A stretch of 33,593 nt of DNA, taken from positions 1-33,593 of the forward strand of contig NZ_JAMDGZ010000039.1 in NCBI RefSeq assembly GCF_028656935.1. Direction: 5' to 3'. This document shows positions 29,631 to 33,593 of the stretch, piece by piece. Source of the DNA: Pseudomonas rubra. Its GTDB lineage: Bacteria; Pseudomonadota; Gammaproteobacteria; Pseudomonadales; Pseudomonadaceae. Within the stretch, counting starts at the first letter, position 1. The number at the start of each line of letters is the position of its first letter. The translations under genes and the position numbers were made by a program. Below the pieces are notes generated by a model. The model was given only the letters and a program-made list of their open reading frames with translations. It searched no databases and was not told the DNA's origin.

Positions 29631-30592
29631 CTAGCAAAGGTAAGAAGCTTAGTAACCCGTTCTCAACTGGAGGTGGCGGAGGCCATTTTGAGTCGCACGT
29701 TCAGGCGTCCTTTGTGGCTCTAATGCTGACTGGAGGGTATGCGCCCTGTTTACCTTGCAGACCAATCAGCAAAATTAAGCTCCAGGGGAAGTTTTCTGGG
29801 TACAGTACCGACGATTTGATCGTTTTTACTCAAGGGGTCGATGGTGCAGACGGACACAAATTACTTGGCCAAGTAAAACATTTCATCACGATAACAGACG
29901 GGGATGCGGTGTTTGGTGAGGTGATTCAGTCAGCATGGAGTGACTTCAATAATGAAGAGCTTTTCAATAAGCGCAGCGACGTTATAGCTCTTATTACAGG
30001 TCCGCTGAGTGCTACGGATACTGGGGACGTCCGGACAATCCTAGACTGGGCGAGGCATGCAGAAAATTCTAAAGAGTTTTTTGAAAAGGTCGAGTTGGCG
30101 CATTTTAGCAGCGCTACGAAGAGAGCAAAGCTGCAAGCATTTAAGTTGCATTTGAAGGCGGCTAATAACGATGTTGATTTAACTCAGGAGGAGATTTTCG
30201 AGTTTCTTTGTCGTTTTCATTTGCTGGGCTATGACCTTGATATTAAAGCAGGAGTTACTCTTGCGCTACTTCACTCTCTAATAGGGCTTTACTCAACTGA
30301 TAATGTTGAATCTACTTGGGCGAGGCTTGTAGGCGAAGTTCAGTCGGCCAACCAAAATGCCGGAACTATCTTCGTTGATAATTTGCCAGAAGATCTTCTG
30401 TTGATATTCAGGCAGCGGAAAATTGAGGAAATACCGCCGTCATTGGCGGTCCCGCGTTCACCAAAGCCTGTTGCGCTCGTACAGGATCATGAGCAACTGG
30501 TCTCATTAACTGTGGCCGCTCTGCTTGGCGGATGGAATGAGAGTAATGAGTGTGATCTTGAGATGGTACGGGGGTTAGTCGATGGATTTTAA
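29627..30592 (+). CDS. PD-(D/E)xK-like nuclease (Cap4/DUF4297-like), candidate defence effector
   Basis: 321 residues from ATG 29627, preceded by GAGGTG. The N-terminal 90 residues show a restriction-endonuclease pattern: FSTGGGGGHFESHVQASFVA with Glu22, YSTDDLIVF with Asp62/Asp63, then LLGQVKHF with Gln82-x-Lys84. This Glu...Asp-Asp...Gln-x-Lys order is like the Cap4/DUF4297-type nucleases that are fused to STAND NTPases in Avs systems or used in CBASS. From about residue 160 it is helical (FHLLGYDLDIKAGVTLALLH, then LIGLYSTDN), ending in LTVAALLGGWNESNECDLEM. No P-loop is present. It overlaps the next gene by 11 bp. Family assignment is inference. Confidence 0.6.
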   Translation: MTSKGKKLSNPFSTGGGGGHFESHVQASFVALMLTGGYAPCLPCRPISKIKLQGKFSGYSTDDLIVFTQGVDGADGHKLLGQVKHFITITDGDAVFGEVIQSAWSDFNNEELFNKRSDVIALITGPLSATDTGDVRTILDWARHAENSKEFFEKVELAHFSSATKRAKLQAFKLHLKAANNDVDLTQEEIFEFLCRFHLLGYDLDIKAGVTLALLHSLIGLYSTDNVESTWARLVGEVQSANQNAGTIFVDNLPEDLLLIFRQRKIEEIPPSLAVPRSPKPVALVQDHEQLVSLTVAALLGGWNESNECDLEMVRGLVDGF

Positions 30593-33167
30593 TATCTGGA
30601 TTGCCAACCTAAGATCCTTGGTTCAAGAGCAAGAAAACCCTTTACAAATACGCAACGGTCACTGGGAGGTTGTGGACCGGAAGGCGCTTTGGAAAAGCGT
30701 AGGTGGTAGGGTTTTTGACACTCATTTAGAAAAGCTAAGAGTTAGCTTTAAAGAAGTTCTTTCAGAGATTGATCCTCAATTTGAGTTGGATAGTGAAGAT
30801 CGTCCGTCTGCAATCATGTTTGGAAAGACCCTGCGGTACTCGACAGATTTAAGGCGGGGGATGTCTGAAACATTAGCGCTTTTGGGCGCGGATGGTGCAG
30901 CTCTAACCAACTGCTCTCAGCACAAGCCAGAGAACACTGCGGTTAACGTTGTTCATGAACTATTAGAGCAGGCGGATTGGCGACTGTGGGGAAGTTTAAA
31001 TGATTTGCTGCCAAATATCGCTGAGGCTGCCCCAAATGAGTTTCTGAATTGCGTAGAAAGTTCCTTGCAATGTCCGCAGGCTCCATTTGTGAAGCTGTTC
31101 TCCGAAGGAAGTGAAGGGTTTAGTGGCAGGAATTACATGACGGGTCTTCTTTGGGCTTTGGAAGCTCTGGGATGGTCCGAAGAGAATTTTATGCGCGTGG
31201 TTGTAATTTTGGCTGAGTTAGCCTCAATCGACCCGGGTGGTAATCACGGTAACAGACCTGTAAATTCTCTAAAAACAATGATTTTACCTTGGTTTCCCCA
31301 AACTATGGCTGGCGCTGAAAAACGAATCGTTTCAGTCAAAGCGGTAAAAGCAGAGTTTCCAGATATTGCATGGAATGTGTTGAAAAGCTTACTGCCAAAT
31401 CAACATCAGACGTCAACTGGTACATACAAGCCTAGATGGCTCGAAGTGGTTCCAGACGATTGGGAGCCAAAAGTTTCTAATCAAGAGTATCGAGATCAAG
31501 TTGCGGCGTATGCAGAAATAGCGGTCGAGATGTCCTACGGTAATTTAGAGCGAATCAAGGAGCTAGTGAAAAACCTAGATAACCTGCCACAGCCGTCTTT
31601 CGATCGTTTTTTAGCTCACCTCTCCTCAGATGCTGTGCGGGGACTTTCAGAACCTGAACGTCTGACAATCTGGAGTACATTAACTGAATTTGTGGCAAAG
31701 CATCGCCGTTTTTCTGATGCGGAATGGTCTTTGGACGAAGAGGTTGTATCCAAAATCGATGAGGTTGCAGGTTACCTTGCTCCAATTAGTAAGGATGTTT
31801 TGTATCGTCGACTTTTTAGTACAAGAGACTTTGATCTTTATGAAGAAAAAGGTGATTGGGAGGGGCAGCGGAAAAAGCTTGAGGGTCGAAGAAAACAAGC
31901 AGTAAAAGAAATACTTGATGAGCATGGCGTTGAAGGAGTTGTGAGGTTTTTAGACTCTATTGAAGCTCCTAACTTGGTTGGCTGGGCGTTAGGTGTTGTC
32001 GCTGGTGCTGAAGTGGATGCGGAACTGCTCCCGGCTTTTCTAGCGACCGAAAATGATAACTATAAAAAATTTATTGGGGCCTACATTTGGAGTAAAAACT
32101 TTTTAGGTAAGCAAGTCTGGATTGAGGGGCTCGACCGTAAAGCCTGGACTACTGAGCAATCTTGCCAGTTTCTTATGTATTTACCCTTTGAGTCGACGAC
32201 TTGGATTCTAGTAGATCAATGGCTAGGGGCGGAAAAAGATAAATATTGGCAGGCTGTCCCCGTAAATCCTTATCCGACTGAAAGTGATTTGTTAGTAGCT
32301 GTTGATAATTTGTTAAGAGTGTCTCGCCCTCAACAAGCTGTAGAGTGCCTTAGTGCCAGGCTTCACAAGAAACTTCCATTTGATAGTAAACGAACAGCCG
32401 CAGCTCTCATTGGGGCAGTCAAGGAAGACTCATCAAGTGGTATGGATTCGTACAATGTGGCAGAGCTTATCAAAGCGTTGCAGAGTGACCCTGCAACAGA
32501 CCCTGATGATCTGTTTCGTGTTGAGTGGGCTTACCTGCCAATGCTTGGTGCTTATAGTGAGGCAAAGCCAAAGCTGCTTCAGGAAAAGTTAGCTACCCAA
32601 CCGAGTTTTTTCTGTGAGTTGATTCGCCTTATTTATAGGTCTACAAAAGATCAGGACAACGATGTCGAGGAACCGACGGAGCAGGCGAAAGCCATTGCGA
32701 CTAATGCGTGGCGCCTTCTACATGAATGGGAATGGCCTCCAGGTTTGCAAGTCGATAATAGTTTTTCCACAGCGGAGTTTGATAGCTGGTTTAGTAGTGT
32801 TAAAGCGCAATGTGTTGAGTCGGGCCATCTTGAAGTGGCATTGGTGAAGCTTGGTGAGGTGTTGTTTTACTGTCCCGCCGACTCCAATGGGCTTTGGATA
32901 GTAGAGAGTGTTGCTAAAGTTTTGAACTCTCGGGATGGAGAGTCGATCAGAAGTGGGTTTTGTACGGAAGTTTTTAATTCCAGAGGAGCTCATTTTGTCG
33001 ACCCAACTGGTAGTCCAGAGAGAGAGTTGGCTAACCATTGGCGCGAGAAAGCAAATGCGGTGGAAAATGCAGGATATCCTCGGTTTGCCGCATCACTTCG
33101 GGAGCTTGCAGGCTCATATGATCGACACGCAGAGCGAATTATAAAACGGCAGGAGGAAAGGTCTTAG
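30582..33167 (+). CDS. Large helical protein, candidate sensor subunit of the defence-like operon
   Basis: 861 residues from ATG 30582, inside the end of the nuclease gene, with a TAG two codons upstream that prevents read-in. It is almost all helix-forming, with recurring Trp/Leu-rich segments such as GRNYMTGLLWALEALGWSEE, NRPVNSLKTMILPWFPQTMA and RRLFSTRDFDLYEEKGDWEG, suggesting a TPR/HEAT-like solenoid. I find no GxxxxGK[ST] Walker A, no HD, SIR2, TIR or transmembrane segment. The layout resembles the C-terminal sensor part of large STAND/Avs proteins, here as a separate gene next to the nuclease. Codon use is AT-rich. Function unknown. Confidence 0.65.
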   Translation: MDFNIWIANLRSLVQEQENPLQIRNGHWEVVDRKALWKSVGGRVFDTHLEKLRVSFKEVLSEIDPQFELDSEDRPSAIMFGKTLRYSTDLRRGMSETLALLGADGAALTNCSQHKPENTAVNVVHELLEQADWRLWGSLNDLLPNIAEAAPNEFLNCVESSLQCPQAPFVKLFSEGSEGFSGRNYMTGLLWALEALGWSEENFMRVVVILAELASIDPGGNHGNRPVNSLKTMILPWFPQTMAGAEKRIVSVKAVKAEFPDIAWNVLKSLLPNQHQTSTGTYKPRWLEVVPDDWEPKVSNQEYRDQVAAYAEIAVEMSYGNLERIKELVKNLDNLPQPSFDRFLAHLSSDAVRGLSEPERLTIWSTLTEFVAKHRRFSDAEWSLDEEVVSKIDEVAGYLAPISKDVLYRRLFSTRDFDLYEEKGDWEGQRKKLEGRRKQAVKEILDEHGVEGVVRFLDSIEAPNLVGWALGVVAGAEVDAELLPAFLATENDNYKKFIGAYIWSKNFLGKQVWIEGLDRKAWTTEQSCQFLMYLPFESTTWILVDQWLGAEKDKYWQAVPVNPYPTESDLLVAVDNLLRVSRPQQAVECLSARLHKKLPFDSKRTAAALIGAVKEDSSSGMDSYNVAELIKALQSDPATDPDDLFRVEWAYLPMLGAYSEAKPKLLQEKLATQPSFFCELIRLIYRSTKDQDNDVEEPTEQAKAIATNAWRLLHEWEWPPGLQVDNSFSTAEFDSWFSSVKAQCVESGHLEVALVKLGEVLFYCPADSNGLWIVESVAKVLNSRDGESIRSGFCTEVFNSRGAHFVDPTGSPERELANHWREKANAVENAGYPRFAASLRELAGSYDRHAERIIKRQEERS

Positions 33168-33176
33168 TTTGAAGTA

Positions 33177-33196
33177 AGGGGCTTTTTCTAGCCCCT
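33177..33196. terminator. Bidirectional rho-independent terminator
   Basis: AGGGGCT (33177-33183) and AGCCCCT (33190-33196) form a perfect 7-bp stem with a TTTTCT loop, in the gap between the convergent sensor and integrase genes (33168-33222). T-rich flanks let it end both transcripts. Confidence 0.75.
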
Positions 33197-33222
33197 GATT
33201 TATTGGTTGATAAAAGTCGTCG

Positions 33223-33593
33223 TCATTTGAATGAGCGGTTGTGTCGTTTTCTGTGGGTAAGTATGCTTTTAACTAGGGTGCTGCCAAAACGTTCTTCAAA
33301 ATTTATTTTGTAGCTTGTAATGTTTTTCATTGCGATGGGGATTGGGAGGAGCATTAGCGCTCCAAGCATTTGCTCTATCGTGGCACCGCCGTCATAGTGC
33401 TTTCCAGCGATAGTTTCAGGGGCATGCCCTGTGATGGCATCGATTATCGACTGATCAAGTCCTTTTCCGTCCCGCTTGGCGTTACATAGGGTGGTTTCTA
33501 GCGTATGTCTAAATGAGTAGAGGCTTTTTCCATCGTGAGGGACATGGACGCCAATGGCGACTAAATAGTATGCGATCCATGAACCCCACCTGC
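33223..33593 (-). CDS. Tyrosine site-specific integrase, C-terminal part (partial, start outside window)
   Basis: 123 codons, stop at 33223; the N-terminal part lies beyond the right edge. The C-terminal catalytic domain shows LYSFRHTLETTL (box II Arg), AITGHAPETIAGKHYDGG (His and the nucleophilic Tyr) and MLGALMLLP. The usual His of HxxR is a Tyr (YSFR). Placement at the island end, oriented toward the island interior, fits an integrase that recombines at the ssrA 3' end. It is followed by the bidirectional terminator. Confidence 0.85.
   Translation of the reverse strand, partial: RWGSWIAYYLVAIGVHVPHDGKSLYSFRHTLETTLCNAKRDGKGLDQSIIDAITGHAPETIAGKHYDGGATIEQMLGALMLLPIPIAMKNITSYKINFEERFGSTLVKSILTHRKRHNRSFK

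Larger units (their letters stand above)
25281..33593. mobile_element. Integrative genomic island in ssrA (right end not in window)
   Basis: The left border is the tmRNA 3' fragment. The right end carries a tyrosine integrase (33223 onwards, minus strand) running off the window, as expected beside the intact ssrA. Between lie a serine recombinase, HTH proteins, an HUH-like protein, orphan genes and a probable defence operon, all of lower GC than the core. At least 8.3 kb is visible; total size unknown. No conjugation or phage structural genes are seen, so it may be a satellite or a defence island. Confidence 0.75.

Noticed and set aside
30582..33167. NTPase domain in the large island protein
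   Set aside because: I searched the sequence by eye for GxxxxGK[ST] and downstream Asp-Asp/Glu motifs in the expected context and found none, so I do not call it a STAND NTPase.
25299..33593. CRISPR array or conjugation genes in the island
   Set aside because: No regularly spaced repeats are visible, and no relaxase/T4SS motifs other than the tentative HUH-like protein.

Overview
The window looks like a chromosomal segment of a fluorescent Pseudomonas, most likely of the P. putida group. Reasons: high-GC coding density with strong C/G third positions over the first 23.8 kb; REP elements of the Pseudomonas 'gcggggcaag / cttgccccgc' type; a flavoprotein of the TIGR03862 family (named after P. 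putida locus PP_4765) next to rhlE, a histone-deacetylase-like gene, tesB and an HAD phosphatase; and a FecI/FecR/TonB-receptor cassette. No database search was run. All assignments come from reading motifs and context.

Region 1 to about 23.8 kb is core genome. It holds the end of an unknown gene, a membrane-anchored EEP-family phosphodiesterase, a YciC-like membrane protein, a DUF2076 protein, and a NYN-nuclease plus DEDDh exonuclease pair. Next come a divergent Lrp-type regulator and DMT exporter, a hypothetical membrane-anchored protein, RhlE helicase, the PP4765-type flavoprotein, an HDAC-like deacetylase, a small EamA protein and a PAP2 plus histidine-phosphatase pair. These are followed by a GNAT acetyltransferase, TesB and an HAD hydrolase. 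Then comes an iron-responsive block on the minus strand: ECF sigma factor, FecR-type anti-sigma factor and TonB siderophore receptor, with Fur-box-like sites upstream of the sigma gene and of the receptor. An MDR dehydrogenase, a LysR regulator and a divergent YdiJ-type FAD/Fe-S dehydrogenase close the block.

From 23.8 to 25.3 kb a small secreted protein and a SAM methyltransferase precede a rho-independent terminator and an 18-nt sequence matching the 3' end of tmRNA (minus strand, ending in CCA). The rest of ssrA is absent. I read this as the distal attachment site of an island integrated into the 3' end of ssrA.

From 25.3 kb to the window end is that island. It is visibly AT-richer and runs off the right edge inside a tyrosine integrase gene. 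It carries orphan genes, an XRE regulator, a small Cys-rich secreted protein and a minus-strand block (serine recombinase, HTH protein, small ORF, and a protein with an HUH-like His-x-His motif). It ends with a plus-strand operon at 29.56-33.17 kb: a 23-codon leader ORF with a strong Shine-Dalgarno sequence, a PD-(D/E)xK-like nuclease, and an 861-residue helical protein without a visible P-loop. This operon is the best candidate for an undescribed, probably anti-phage, system. Its parts resemble the effector and sensor ends of Avs/STAND-type defence proteins with the NTPase core missing.
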